Of a stretch of 64,000 nucleotides of DNA, positions 1-8,588 are shown one piece after another. The notes under the pieces are model-generated. The model worked only from the letters and a program-made list of their open reading frames with translations, ran no database searches and had not been told where the DNA came from. Position numbers and translations under genes: made by a program. The stretch's first letter is position 1; each line of letters starts with the position of its first letter. Source of the stretch: a bacterium (GTDB lineage: Bacteria > CAIWAD01); assembly GCA_030685015.1 (NCBI GenBank), contig JAUXWS010000046.1:11683-75682 (forward strand). The letters are read 5' to 3'.

Positions 1-291
1 CGCACGGCCGGCGCCGATGTGGTGGGGATGAGCACCATCCCAGAGGTGATCGTCGCCCGCCACATGGGTCTGCGCGTGGCCGGCTTCTCCATCATCACCG
101 ACGAGGGCTTCCCCGAGGCGTTGAAAGCGGTCGCGCTGGAGGAGATCCTGGCCGCCGCCGCCCAGGTGGAGCCGCACTTGACGGTCCTGGTGCGGGATCT
201 CCTGCGCGAGACCGATCCCCTCCTGCGGGCCGCCGCCGCCCTCCCCTGTGAGCTGTCCTTCCGGCACGAGGCCGGGACCGGCGGTGCCTGA
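1..291 (+). CDS. Purine nucleoside phosphorylase, C-terminal part (5' truncated by window)
   Basis: The last 96 codons of a purine nucleoside phosphorylase, which cleaves purine nucleosides with phosphate to the free base and (deoxy)ribose-1-phosphate in salvage. The visible part opens with GADVVGMSTIPEVIVARHMG, the family signature GADAVGMST(V/I)PE that lines the nucleoside site. It continues with the usual strand-helix ending (LRVAGFSIITD) and a C-terminal helix. The frame is open from base 1, so the start lies outside the window. ileS follows after 16 bases, suggesting co-transcription. The family (trimeric PNP) is clear. Substrate preference cannot be told from this fragment. Confidence 0.9.
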   Translation, partial: RTAGADVVGMSTIPEVIVARHMGLRVAGFSIITDEGFPEALKAVALEEILAAAAQVEPHLTVLVRDLLRETDPLLRAAAALPCELSFRHEAGTGGA

Positions 292-307
292 ACTTCCTGG
301 AGCATCC

Positions 308-3300
308 GTGAGCCGCTACACCCCCGTCCCGTCCAAGGTCGACTTCCCCGCGCTCGAGCACGAGGTGCTGCGCTTCTGGGACGAGGAGCGCGTCTTCGCC
401 CGCAGCATCGAGCAGCGCCGGCACTGCCCCGACTGGGTCTTCTACGACGGCCCGCCCGGCACCAACGGCCGGCCCCACATCGGGCACATGCTGCAGTCCG
501 CCCTCAAGGACCTCTGGCCACGCTACAAGACGATGCGCGGCTTCCGCGTGCTGCGCCGCGCCGGCTGGGACACCCACGGCCTGCCGGTGGAGCTGAAGGC
601 CGAGCGGGAGCTGGGCCTGACCGACAAGAGCCAGATCCCGGCCTTCGGTGTGGAGAAGTTCCAGGACTACTGCCGCTCCACCGTCTTCCGCTTCAAGGAC
701 GAGTGGGAGGACAGCATCCGCCGCATCGGACGCTTCCTGGACCTGGAGGACCACTACGCCACCCTGACGGCGGACTACATCCAGAGCGACTGGTGGGTGA
801 TCAAGCAGATCTGGGACAAGGGCCTGCTCTACCGCGACGTCAAGATCATGCCCTACTGCGCCCGCTGCGGCACCAGCCTCTCCAGCCACGAGGTGGCCCA
901 GGGCTACCAGGACGTGACGGAGCTGACCCTGACGGCGCGATTCCGGCTGAAGGGCGAGGCCTCCACTTATCTCCTGGCCTGGACGACCACGCCCTGGACC
1001 CTCCTGGGCAACGTGGCCCTGGCCCTGGGCCCCGAGGTGGACTATGTCTTCGCCCGGGTGGGGGACGAGACCCTCGTCTTCGCCCGCGACCTGTTGCCCG
1101 CCGTGCTGGGGGAGAGGCCCCACCAGATCCTGCGCACGGTGCCCGGGCGGGAGCTGGGCGGGCTGGACTACGAGCCGCTCTGGGACTTCCAGGCCGGCCC
1201 CGACAGCGAGGGGCGGCAACCCCACCGCACGGTGGTGGACGACTACGTCACCGCGGCGGAGGGCACGGGCATCGTCCACCTGGCCCTCTACGGCGAGGAC
1301 GACTTCCGCCTCATTCGCGCCTACGGGTTGCCCCGCGTCCAGCACGTGGACGACACCGGGCACTTCGTGGCGGGGACCGGCCCCTGGTCCGGTCGCTACT
1401 TCAAGGAGGAGGGCCTCGATGTCGAGATCGTGAAGGACCTGGCCGCCCGCGGCCTCCTGCACGACAAGGCCCGTCATGAGCACAGCTACCCGCACTGCTA
1501 CAAGTGCGAGAACCCGCTCTTGTACCACGCCAAGCCCTCCTGGTTCATCCGCACGACGTCCGTGCGCGAGCGGATGCTGGCCGCCAACCGGGCGATCGGC
1601 TGGGTGCCGGCCGGCATCGGCGAGGGCCGCTTCGGGGCCTGGTTGGAGAACAATGTGGACTGGGCCGTCTCGCGCGACCGCTATTGGGGCAGCCCGCTTC
1701 CCATCTGGAGTTGCGAGGAGGAGGGCGGCTGCGGCCACCGCCTCTGCGTGGAGAGCCTGGCCGAGCTGGAGCGCCTGGCCGGCCGGCCGCTCGGTCCCGA
1801 CTTCGATCCGCACATCCCCTGGATCGACCGCGTGCCGGTGGCCTGCCCCGCCTGCGGCCGGCCCATGCGCCGCGAGCCTTATGTCCTGGACTGCTGGTTC
1901 AACGCCGGACTCATGCCCTGGGGCCAGTTCGGCTACCCGGCCCGCCCCGGTTCGGCGGAACTGTTCGCCTCCCAGTTTCCGGCGGACTTCATCTGCGAGG
2001 GCCTGGACCAGACCCGCGGCTGGTTCTACACCATGCTCGCCGTCTCCACCATCCTGACGGGGGAGAGTTCCTTCCGCCACGTGATCTGCACGGGCCTGGT
2101 GGGGGACAAGGACGGCCGCAAGATGAGCAAGACCCTGGGCAACGTGATCGATCCCATGGCCGTCTTCGAGGAGTTCGGCGCCGACGCCGTGCGCTGGACC
2201 TTCTTCAACAGCCATCCCTGGAACGCCAAGCGCTTCAGCGAGGAGCTCATCCGCGACGCCGTGAAGGAGATCGTCCTCCCCTACTGGAACGTCTACGCCT
2301 TCTTCGCCACCTACGCCGCCATCGACGGCTGGTCGCCCGACCAGGGGCTGGCCGCGCCGGAGGCGGAGCTGGACCGCTGGATCCTGTCCGCCACGGTGCG
2401 GCTCAACGAGCGGGTCTGCGCCGCCCTGGAGGCCTTCGACGTCTTCAGCGCCAGCGAAGCGATCGTCGACCACATGGACGAGCTGTCCAACTGGTACATC
2501 CGCCGCAGCCGCAGCCGCTTCTGGAAAAGCGAGGACGACGCCGACAAGCACCGGGCCTACTCCACGCTCTACCGCTGCCTGCGCGACCTGACCCAGATCC
2601 TCGCCCCCTTCCTGCCCTTCGTGACGGAGGTGGTCCATCAGCGCCTGCTGCGCCCGGCGGAGCCGGCCCTGCCCGTCTCCGTCCACCTCTGCGACTGGCC
2701 GCGGGCGGACGAGGAGGTCCGCGACCCGGTCCTCGAGCGGGAGATGGACCTTGTCTACCACGCCGTCAAGCTGGGGCGGGCCCTGCGCGCCCAGCACCAG
2801 CTCAAGACGCGGCAACCCCTGGCCAAGATGCTGGTGGTGGTGGGGGCCGGCGAGGACGACCACTGCATCCGGCGCATGGCCGGCCTCATCCGCGAAGAGC
2901 TGAACGTGCGCGAGATCGAAATCAGCCGCGACGAGCACGAGCTGGTGGAGATCAGCGTCAAGCCCAACTTCCGCACCCTGGGCAAGCGCTTCGGGCCGCG
3001 CATGAAGGAGGCGGCGGCCCTGATCGAGGGCTGGGGCCTGCGCGAGATCGCCATGCTCGAGCACGGCGAAATGCTGGAGGTGCTGGGCGAGCAGGTGAAG
3101 TGGGAGGATCTGCTCATCCAGCGGAAAGAGCGCGAGGGCCTCAAGGTCATCACCGAGCACGGCTTCACCATCGCCCTTGACACGGAGCTCACGCCGGACC
3201 TGCTGCTTGAGGGACTGGCCCGCGAGCTGATCAACCGCGTCCAGAATTTGCGCAAGGAGAGCGGCCTGGCCGTGAGCGACCGCATCGAGCTGATCGTGCG

Positions 3301-3463
3301 GGACGGACCCGAGCTGCGCGCCGTGCTGGACGCCCACGGCGAGCGGGTGGCGCGCGAGACGCTGGCCTTGACCCTGCGGCTGGCCGATAAGGAGGATCAG
3401 CTGCGGGACATTACCTTGAACGAGGTGCGGACCGCCATCGGCCTGAGGAAGGTGGAGCACTGA
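308..3463 (+). CDS. ileS: Isoleucine--tRNA ligase (IleS, about 1050-residue eukaryote-like type)
   Basis: Charges tRNA-Ile with isoleucine and edits valine; cytoplasmic class Ia synthetase. The nucleotide-binding signature HIGH is at residues 57-60 (GRPHIGH) and KMSKT at 605-609. The large CP1 editing domain lies between them, and an anticodon-binding region with a C-terminal extension follows. The 1051-residue length and the opening FDFP/EHEVLRFW style match the longer IleS type shared with eukaryotes (the IleS2-like lineage) rather than the E. coli type. I chose GTG at 308 because GGAG lies 5 bases upstream and it gives the family's normal N terminus. An ATG at 248 in the same frame would add 20 non-homologous residues overlapping the PNP gene. 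IleS2-type enzymes are often mupirocin-tolerant; whether this one is cannot be judged here. Confidence 0.97.
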   Translation: MSRYTPVPSKVDFPALEHEVLRFWDEERVFARSIEQRRHCPDWVFYDGPPGTNGRPHIGHMLQSALKDLWPRYKTMRGFRVLRRAGWDTHGLPVELKAERELGLTDKSQIPAFGVEKFQDYCRSTVFRFKDEWEDSIRRIGRFLDLEDHYATLTADYIQSDWWVIKQIWDKGLLYRDVKIMPYCARCGTSLSSHEVAQGYQDVTELTLTARFRLKGEASTYLLAWTTTPWTLLGNVALALGPEVDYVFARVGDETLVFARDLLPAVLGERPHQILRTVPGRELGGLDYEPLWDFQAGPDSEGRQPHRTVVDDYVTAAEGTGIVHLALYGEDDFRLIRAYGLPRVQHVDDTGHFVAGTGPWSGRYFKEEGLDVEIVKDLAARGLLHDKARHEHSYPHCYKCENPLLYHAKPSWFIRTTSVRERMLAANRAIGWVPAGIGEGRFGAWLENNVDWAVSRDRYWGSPLPIWSCEEEGGCGHRLCVESLAELERLAGRPLGPDFDPHIPWIDRVPVACPACGRPMRREPYVLDCWFNAGLMPWGQFGYPARPGSAELFASQFPADFICEGLDQTRGWFYTMLAVSTILTGESSFRHVICTGLVGDKDGRKMSKTLGNVIDPMAVFEEFGADAVRWTFFNSHPWNAKRFSEELIRDAVKEIVLPYWNVYAFFATYAAIDGWSPDQGLAAPEAELDRWILSATVRLNERVCAALEAFDVFSASEAIVDHMDELSNWYIRRSRSRFWKSEDDADKHRAYSTLYRCLRDLTQILAPFLPFVTEVVHQRLLRPAEPALPVSVHLCDWPRADEEVRDPVLEREMDLVYHAVKLGRALRAQHQLKTRQPLAKMLVVVGAGEDDHCIRRMAGLIREELNVREIEISRDEHELVEISVKPNFRTLGKRFGPRMKEAAALIEGWGLREIAMLEHGEMLEVLGEQVKWEDLLIQRKEREGLKVITEHGFTIALDTELTPDLLLEGLARELINRVQNLRKESGLAVSDRIELIVRDGPELRAVLDAHGERVARETLALTLRLADKEDQLRDITLNEVRTAIGLRKVEH

Positions 3464-3502
3464 GGAGACCGCGCGGCACGGGGCCGGCGGTGAGGAGGAC
3501 GG

Positions 3503-3880
3503 ATGGCACAGACCTACTACACAGCGGAGCAGCTGGAGGAATTCCGCCGCATCCTGCTGGAGAAGCGGCGGGAAGCGTTGGAGGAGCTGGATTACTGCAA
3601 GAAGGAGCTGGAGGAGGGTCTCTCCCAGGCCTCCGGCGACTCCAGCACCTATTCCTTCCACATGGCGGACCAGGGCACCGACGCCCAGGAGCAGGAGAAG
3701 ACCTTCATGTTCGCCTCGCGCCAGGGCAAGTTCGTCCAGACGGTGGACGCCGCCCTGGAGCGGATCGAGAAGGGGCGCTACGGCATCTGCGTGAAATGCG
3801 GCTGCCTCATCGCCGAGCAGCGCCTGCGCATCGTGCCCACGGCCAAGCTCTGCGTTGACTGCAAGACCCCCGAGGAATAG
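3503..3880 (+). CDS. DksA/TraR-family C4 zinc-finger protein
   Basis: A 125-residue protein of the DksA/TraR family, whose members bind in the RNA polymerase secondary channel or serve as general stress proteins (YocK/YteA type). The N-terminal half is a predicted coiled coil rich in Glu, Lys and Arg (EEFRRILLEKRREALEELD). The C-terminal half has the four-cysteine zinc finger, CVKCGC at about 99-104 and CVDC at about 118-121. The acidic coiled-coil tip residues of true DksA (DxxDxA) are not obvious, so activity like that of E. coli DksA is unproven. A strong GAGGAGG precedes the ATG. It lies between ileS and lspA, as in several other phyla. Confidence 0.88.
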   Translation: MAQTYYTAEQLEEFRRILLEKRREALEELDYCKKELEEGLSQASGDSSTYSFHMADQGTDAQEQEKTFMFASRQGKFVQTVDAALERIEKGRYGICVKCGCLIAEQRLRIVPTAKLCVDCKTPEE

Positions 3881-4454
3881 GAGGCCGGCCATCACACGCG
3901 CCCGCGCCGTCCTGATCATCGCCCTGTGTTTCGCGACGGACCAGCTGCTGAAGCTGGCCGTTCGCGTTTGGCTGGAGCCCGGCCAGTCGCTGCCCCTGCT
4001 GGGGGACTGGGTCCGCCTCACGCTGGTGGAGAACCGCGCCGGGGTGATGGGCATCTCGCTGCTGCCCCTGTGGGCCCTCACCGCGCTCTCGCTGCCGGCC
4101 GTGGTCCTGCTGGGCTGGTGGCTGTGGCGTCAGCTGCCCGGCCGCACCTGGCTGGTCCGCCTGCTGCCCTGGGTGCTGGGCGGGGCCGCGGGCAACCTGT
4201 GGGACCGCGTCCTGCGCGGTCGCGTCACCGACATGATCGACGTGGACATCCCGGACATCCACCTGCCGGCGGCCCGCCTCGCCGGCTTCGACTTCCCGGG
4301 CTTCCACCTGGAGCGCTGGTGGGTCTTCAACCTGGCGGACAGCTTCATTTTCGTCTGCATGATCCTCATCCTCATCCTTGGCCTGAGCGGCCGGCTGGAG
4401 CAGGAGCCCCCCGCCGCGCCGGTGTCCGGCGACGGAGAGGGGACGGCCGGGTGA
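3855..4454 (+). CDS. lspA: Lipoprotein signal peptidase (signal peptidase II)
   Basis: Inner-membrane aspartyl protease that cleaves signal peptides of diacylglyceryl-modified prolipoproteins. Four membrane segments are visible. Family blocks are DQLLKL near the N terminus, VENRAGVMG (family NxGxAFG), GGAAGNLWDRVLRGRVTD and FNLADS. The catalytic aspartates are D126 and D162, counted from the TTG start. The only conventional start is TTG at 3855, overlapping the preceding gene by 26 bases. A perfect AGGAGG at 3879-3884, six bases before an ATC codon at 3891, would instead give a canonical N terminus (ITRARAVLII...), so initiation at ATC 3891 is a real possibility. Substrates are visible in this window: several lipobox proteins. 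Confidence 0.93.
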   Translation: MTARPPRNRRPAITRARAVLIIALCFATDQLLKLAVRVWLEPGQSLPLLGDWVRLTLVENRAGVMGISLLPLWALTALSLPAVVLLGWWLWRQLPGRTWLVRLLPWVLGGAAGNLWDRVLRGRVTDMIDVDIPDIHLPAARLAGFDFPGFHLERWWVFNLADSFIFVCMILILILGLSGRLEQEPPAAPVSGDGEGTAG

Positions 4455-5623
4455 GTCCGCGCGGCCGCCACAGCTTCGTGCGTTACGGCGGCAAGGCCCC
4501 GCACCCGCCGGCGATGGAGCCGGAGGTGGAGGAGATCCGGCTGGAGATCGGTCCCCACCAGAGCCCGGAGCGCATCGACCTGTGGCTGGCGCGCCAGATC
4601 CGCTTCGTCTCCCGCACCTTCATCCAGCACATCATCGAGGAGGGGATGGTCCTGGCCGGCGGGCGCCCGGTCGCCAAGCCCAGCCAGCGCATCGGCCCGG
4701 GCGAGGTGCTGCTCGTGCGCGTCCCGCGGCGGCCGCGGCCGCTCATCACGGCGGAGGAGATCCCCCTGGACATCCTCCACGAGGACGAGCACCTGATGGT
4801 GATCAACAAGGCGGCGGGCATGGTGGTGCATCCGGCCCGGGGCAACTTCAGCGGGACCCTCGTCAACGCCCTCATGAACTATCTGGACGAGCTGCCGGAG
4901 GAGGCGGGGGAGGACTTCCGGCCGGGCATCGTCCACCGCCTGGACCGCGACACGACGGGCCTGATGGTGATCGGCAAGACGCCCGAGGCGGTGCGCGAGC
5001 TGAGCCGCATGTTCCACGACCGGGAGGTGCACCGCATCTACCGGGCGCTGGTGTGGGGCAGCCCGCGCCACTTGCAGGGCACGGTGGAGACGGGAATCGG
5101 GCGGGATCCGCGCGACCGCCTCAAGATGGCCGTCCTCACCCTGCCCCAGGGCCGCCGGGCTGTCACCCACTACCGGACCACGGCGCGCTTCGATTTCCTC
5201 TCGCTGGTGGAGCTTAAGCTGGAGACGGGCCGCACGCACCAGATCCGCGTCCACCTGCAGCACCTGGGGCACCCGGTCTTCGGCGACGCCGACTACGGCG
5301 GCCGGGACGCCCGGCGGGCCGGCTTCACGGGGGACCGCCAGACCCGCGCCCACCGCTATCTGGACCTGGTGGGGCGGCAGGCCCTGCACAGCTGGCGCAT
5401 GGGCTTCCGCCATCCGGTGGAGGATCGGGCCCTGGACTTCGAGGCGCCCCTGCCGCCGGACATGGCCGCCGTCCTGGCCGGCGAGACGGAGCGGGACGGC
5501 CCCCTGCCGCCCTCCACCACCTCGGTCTGGAGCTGGGGTGGCGGCGGAGCGGGCGGCCCCGGCGAGGATGGCCGGCGCCGCGCGCCGCAGCGGGGAGGGA
5601 GCGCCGCCTCCCCCGAGGCCTGA
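4451..5623 (+). CDS. RluD-family 23S rRNA pseudouridine synthase
   Basis: Isomerises uridine to pseudouridine in large-subunit rRNA. An S4 RNA-binding domain occupies roughly residues 35-90 (ERIDLWLARQ ... GGRPV). It is followed by the RluA/RluD catalytic domain with HRLDRDTTGL, whose Asp at about 165 is the nucleophile, and GRTHQIRVHL further on. The GTG start at 4451 overlaps the lspA stop as GTGA and has a purine-rich GGAGAGGGGA upstream. ATG at 4514 is an alternative that still leaves a complete S4 domain. The lspA-rluD pairing is common in bacteria. The C-terminal 40 residues are low-complexity Gly/Ala/Pro. RluD-type is more likely than RluC, but the target uridines are not determined. 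Confidence 0.92.
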   Translation: MSPRGRHSFVRYGGKAPHPPAMEPEVEEIRLEIGPHQSPERIDLWLARQIRFVSRTFIQHIIEEGMVLAGGRPVAKPSQRIGPGEVLLVRVPRRPRPLITAEEIPLDILHEDEHLMVINKAAGMVVHPARGNFSGTLVNALMNYLDELPEEAGEDFRPGIVHRLDRDTTGLMVIGKTPEAVRELSRMFHDREVHRIYRALVWGSPRHLQGTVETGIGRDPRDRLKMAVLTLPQGRRAVTHYRTTARFDFLSLVELKLETGRTHQIRVHLQHLGHPVFGDADYGGRDARRAGFTGDRQTRAHRYLDLVGRQALHSWRMGFRHPVEDRALDFEAPLPPDMAAVLAGETERDGPLPPSTTSVWSWGGGGAGGPGEDGRRRAPQRGGSAASPEA

Positions 5624-5726
5624 CCGCACGAGTTCCCCGCCCGCCGGCCTGATCCGGGGCGGGGAGGACAATCACAAACCCGCGCCGGCCGCGCGATGGC
5701 CGGCGACCCAAGCTGGATCACGAGAC

Positions 5727-6497
5727 ATGAACCTGACCCAACGCAACCTGGCCCTTTATGTGGACTTCGACAACATCGCCATCGGCTTCAAATCCAAGAA
5801 CGGGACCAAGCTGGACATCCGCATGGTCCTCAACCGGCTGCTGGAGAAGGGGCGCATCATCACGAAGCGGGCCTATGCCGACTGGCACTACTACAGCAAG
5901 TACAAGGACGAGCTGCACGCCAACGGCATCGAGCTGATCGAGATCCCCAAGCGCTCCATGACCGGCAAGAACAGCGCCGACATCCGCCTGGTGGTGGACG
6001 CCATCGACCTCTGCCACACCAACCCCCACATCGACACCTTCGTCATCTTCTCCGGCGACAGCGACTTCAGCCCCCTGGTGAGCAAGCTGCGGGAGAACAA
6101 CAAGACGATCATCGGCATCGGCATGCGCGAGAGCAGCTCCAACCTGTTGGTGGAGAACTGCGACGAGTTCCTCTTCTACGAGAACCTGGGGATCGAGGAG
6201 CAGCGCGAGGTGCCGGCCTTGGGCAAGACCATTCCCAAGGACAAGCTGCCCGCCATGAAGCAGCTGGTCTCGGCCATCAACGCGCTGCTGCGCGAGGACT
6301 CCGAGATCCTGCTGGCCAGCCTGATCAAGGACACGATCAAGCGCAAGAACCCCTCCTTCAGCGAAAGCAGCCTGGGCTACTCCAACTTCGGCGAGTTCCT
6401 GGAGGACGCGGCCCGCTTCGACATCCTGGAGGTGACGCGGGACAAGACCCGCGGCGGCACCTGGGTGGTGACCAAACTCAAGGGCTTGACCAAGTAG
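5727..6497 (+). CDS. NYN-domain putative RNase with C-terminal OST-HTH/LOTUS domain
   Basis: 256 residues. The N-terminal NYN (LabA/DUF88, PIN-like) domain has the expected acidic residues: YVDFDN with D13 and D15, NSADIRL in the middle, and FSGDSDF with D111 and D113. Such residues bind metal in NYN ribonucleases. The last 65 residues (QLVSAINALLREDSEILLAS ... GGTWVV) match the OST-HTH/LOTUS fold, an RNA-binding module often fused to NYN. The role is therefore probably RNA processing or decay, though no substrate is known for this architecture in bacteria. The ATG at 5727 gives the canonical domain start; an upstream in-frame extension to 5538 is low-complexity and rejected. A terminator follows at 6551. 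Confidence 0.88.
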   Translation: MNLTQRNLALYVDFDNIAIGFKSKNGTKLDIRMVLNRLLEKGRIITKRAYADWHYYSKYKDELHANGIELIEIPKRSMTGKNSADIRLVVDAIDLCHTNPHIDTFVIFSGDSDFSPLVSKLRENNKTIIGIGMRESSSNLLVENCDEFLFYENLGIEEQREVPALGKTIPKDKLPAMKQLVSAINALLREDSEILLASLIKDTIKRKNPSFSESSLGYSNFGEFLEDAARFDILEVTRDKTRGGTWVVTKLKGLTK

Positions 6498-6550
6498 CCG
6501 CAGGCGCCGGGCGTCGCCGGATGCCCGCACGGGCTGGAGCAAGGAAATGG

Positions 6551-6581
6551 AATGGGCCGCTCCCCTGCGGGGCGGCCCATT
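6551..6581. terminator. GC-rich hairpin between convergent genes
   Basis: An inverted repeat, AATGGGCCGC(T)CCCC against GGGGCGGCCCATT, with a 3-4 base loop. It lies between the stop of the NYN gene (6497) and the stop of the convergent gene on the minus strand (6616). A short TCGTTGTT follows on the plus side and A-rich GGAAATGG precedes, so it could serve both directions. The poor U tract keeps confidence moderate. Confidence 0.6.
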
Positions 6582-6615
6582 CGTTGTTCAAGACGGTTGA
6601 GGTGGGGCGCGAGGC

Positions 6616-8088
6616 TCATCGCAACTGGAAGACGGTTTCCACCAGGAAGGTGCGGTCCTGCTCGGCCTCGCCGCGGATGCGGCCGTCCCCGTTGCGGTCG
6701 GCGTAGGTGGTGCGCCAGTCCAGGCGCAGCAGAGCGCCGGGCGCCAGCTCGTAGCCCACCCGCGTGCCGTGCATTGTGCCCGCTGTGCGCAGTTCGAAAA
6801 GGGATTCGACGCCCACCTGCGAGTAGTAGGCCGCCAGCTCCTTGAGCTTGGGCACCTTGGCCAGGTCGAGGCCGGCCCCCGCCCACAGGCTGTTCCAATC
6901 GTCGTGGCCGCCCTCGTCGGGTTTCATCGTGTTCCAGGCGGCGCTGACCGTCAGGAGGTTGAAGAGGCTGGCCCGGGCGTCGGCGTAGAAACCCTTCATC
7001 GCCGGGGCATGCTTGAGCAGCTCCTCGCGGGTGTAGAGGCTGTCGCCGCGATAGATGGTGCGCTCCACGTCATAGGTGCGGTTGAAGAAGTCGCCGATGA
7101 ACTGCTCGCCCCAGACCCGGTACTCGGCCCCCGCCGACAGCCAGTGGAGAGGCCGCCAGCGCAGGCCGGGCGCCCAGCCGCTGCCGTAGCCGGAGAAGCG
7201 GGCCACCTGGAAGTAGAGGTCCAGGTTGGGCAGCAGCTCGTAGCCCAGGTCCGCGCCCAGCGCCTGGAGGGACTCCTCGGCCTTGGAGTAGTCGGGCAGG
7301 GGGTGGTCCAGCCAGTCGTCGCCGGGGTAGCCGGCCATGCCGCGCAGGCGCTCCCACAGCTCGGAACCCTCGCCCACCTCGCTGCGCAGATCCTGCCAGA
7401 GCTGGTACTCGCGGGCGTCGTTGTGGTCCAGGAAGCGATCCAGCTGGTCCGGCACCCGGTCGCCGTCGGCATCGGCCATGCCGGCATAGAGGTTGCCGTC
7501 CATCACGAAGGAGGCCCCCACCCGCAGCTTGCCCAGCACCGGGTGACTGGCGCGCAGGCCGAAGAGGCCGGGGCCGTCCAGTTCGCGGAAGTTGGCCAGG
7601 AAGCCTTCGATCTGCGGCTGGCCCGGGCGGAGGTCGAACTCGCCGCCCACCCGCCGCACGGAGGGGTACTGCACGGCGTTGGAGTAGTGGCGCACGAGGA
7701 TGCCGTAGCCCAGGTTGACATCATCCAGGGCGCCCGCCTTCAGGTAGACGGGATCGCCTTTGTGGGCCCAGCGCAGGTAGTAGATCTTGTCGATGAGATC
7801 CCGGCCTTCGTCCCAGTCGGACTTGCGCACCTGGCCATCCTGGTCGAAGTAGAGGGTCAGGTCGAGGGCAATGCCCAGCTTGCCGATGGGAATCTCCGGG
7901 CGCAGCGAGATCTGGGTCCAGGTCTGGCCGCCCATGGTCACGGCGCCGATGCCGGCCGAGGCCGTCCAGCCCTGGGCGGCCGGCGCGGCGGGCTCCTCCT
8001 CCTGCGCCGGCAGCGGCAGGACGGCGCAAAGGAGGACGCAGCCAAGCAGGGCGCCGCGTGCAGGCGGGAATGCGGGAGAGTGTGTCAT
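6616..8088 (-). CDS. Exported, probably outer-membrane beta-barrel protein with calcium-loop-like motifs
   Basis: Not recognised as a named family. 490 residues with a clear signal peptide (GALLGCVLLCAVLPLPAQ, then an acidic/Pro-rich linker). The body alternates amphipathic strands rich in Tyr, Trp and Leu (LYLKAGALDDVNLGYG, YELLPNLDLYFQVARF) and ends in an aromatic/hydrophobic strand (FLVETVFQLR), as in outer-membrane barrels. Two acidic loops resemble calcium sites: DADGDRVPDQLD near the middle and DRNGDGRI near the end (thrombospondin-3/dockerin-like). The ATG at 8088 has GAGGAC 5-6 bases upstream; an ATG 14 codons earlier lacks one. A TATCTTG element at 8138-8144 (minus) may be its -10. 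Porin-like or surface anchor are both possible. Confidence 0.7.
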   Translation of the reverse strand: MTHSPAFPPARGALLGCVLLCAVLPLPAQEEEPAAPAAQGWTASAGIGAVTMGGQTWTQISLRPEIPIGKLGIALDLTLYFDQDGQVRKSDWDEGRDLIDKIYYLRWAHKGDPVYLKAGALDDVNLGYGILVRHYSNAVQYPSVRRVGGEFDLRPGQPQIEGFLANFRELDGPGLFGLRASHPVLGKLRVGASFVMDGNLYAGMADADGDRVPDQLDRFLDHNDAREYQLWQDLRSEVGEGSELWERLRGMAGYPGDDWLDHPLPDYSKAEESLQALGADLGYELLPNLDLYFQVARFSGYGSGWAPGLRWRPLHWLSAGAEYRVWGEQFIGDFFNRTYDVERTIYRGDSLYTREELLKHAPAMKGFYADARASLFNLLTVSAAWNTMKPDEGGHDDWNSLWAGAGLDLAKVPKLKELAAYYSQVGVESLFELRTAGTMHGTRVGYELAPGALLRLDWRTTYADRNGDGRIRGEAEQDRTFLVETVFQLR

Positions 8089-8137
8089 GGTGTCCTCGCG
8101 GGATGGATCGGGTTCTGGGTGTCTTGCCACACGCGGC

Positions 8138-8144
8138 CAAGATA
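8138..8144 (-). promoter_or_regulatory. TATCTTG -10-like element upstream of the exported beta-barrel gene
   Basis: TATCTTG on the minus strand, about 50 bases before the ATG at 8088. It fits the TAnnTT(G) pattern that recurs before other genes in this window. No convincing -35 was seen. Confidence 0.35.
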
Positions 8145-8279
8145 CTCAACGCGAGGTGTCGTGGCCGGGACACGCCGGAGGCAAGGAGGGCAGCCTGCCG
8201 CAAGACCGGTTCCGTCCGCGGGCGGCGCCGGTCGTGCGACAGGCTGCGCCTGTCACCTCAGCCAATCAACAAGGTGGGA

Positions 8280-8588
8280 TCAGAAGGTTATGCTCCAGAG
8301 GCGGTCCATCAGCCGCTCGCTGATCTGCTCCGCCAACTCGCGCCGGAAGTACTGGCCCTCGTCCACCTTGGCGAAGATCTCCACCAGGCGGCTGTCCTTC
8401 TCCTCGTCCAGGAGCGGCTGCTGACGGCTGCGCGGGTTGACCGGGATGTTGACGAGGTGGCGCAGGTCGTCACGCTCCTCCCGCACCGCCTTGAGGCGGA
8501 TTTCCAGCGTCCGCTTGTGCATTTTGAAGCGGCGCAGGGTGTCGACCAGGTGGGCGGAGTTGGAAGGAAGGACGGTGCTGTGGGCCAT
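8280..8588 (-). CDS. Small charged coiled-coil protein of unknown function
   Basis: 102 residues, no family recognised. It is strongly helical and charged: a central segment (LRRFKMHKRTLEIRLKAVREERDDLRHL) looks like a coiled coil, and the C-terminal helix contains YFRRELAEQISERLMDRLW. There is no signal peptide or membrane segment, so it is probably cytoplasmic. The ATG at 8588 is fixed by an excellent AGGAGG six bases upstream on the minus strand. The gene stands alone, with a 190-base gap to the exported protein gene downstream and an AT-rich stretch upstream. Confidence 0.75.
   Translation of the reverse strand: MAHSTVLPSNSAHLVDTLRRFKMHKRTLEIRLKAVREERDDLRHLVNIPVNPRSRQQPLLDEEKDSRLVEIFAKVDEGQYFRRELAEQISERLMDRLWSITF

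Noticed and set aside
95-4081. A 1328-codon open frame on the minus strand, opposite ileS, the DksA-like gene and part of lspA
   Set aside because: It is the mirror of real genes in GC-rich DNA. Its translation is low-complexity Ala/Leu/Gly/Val/His with no family, and ileS is unmistakable.
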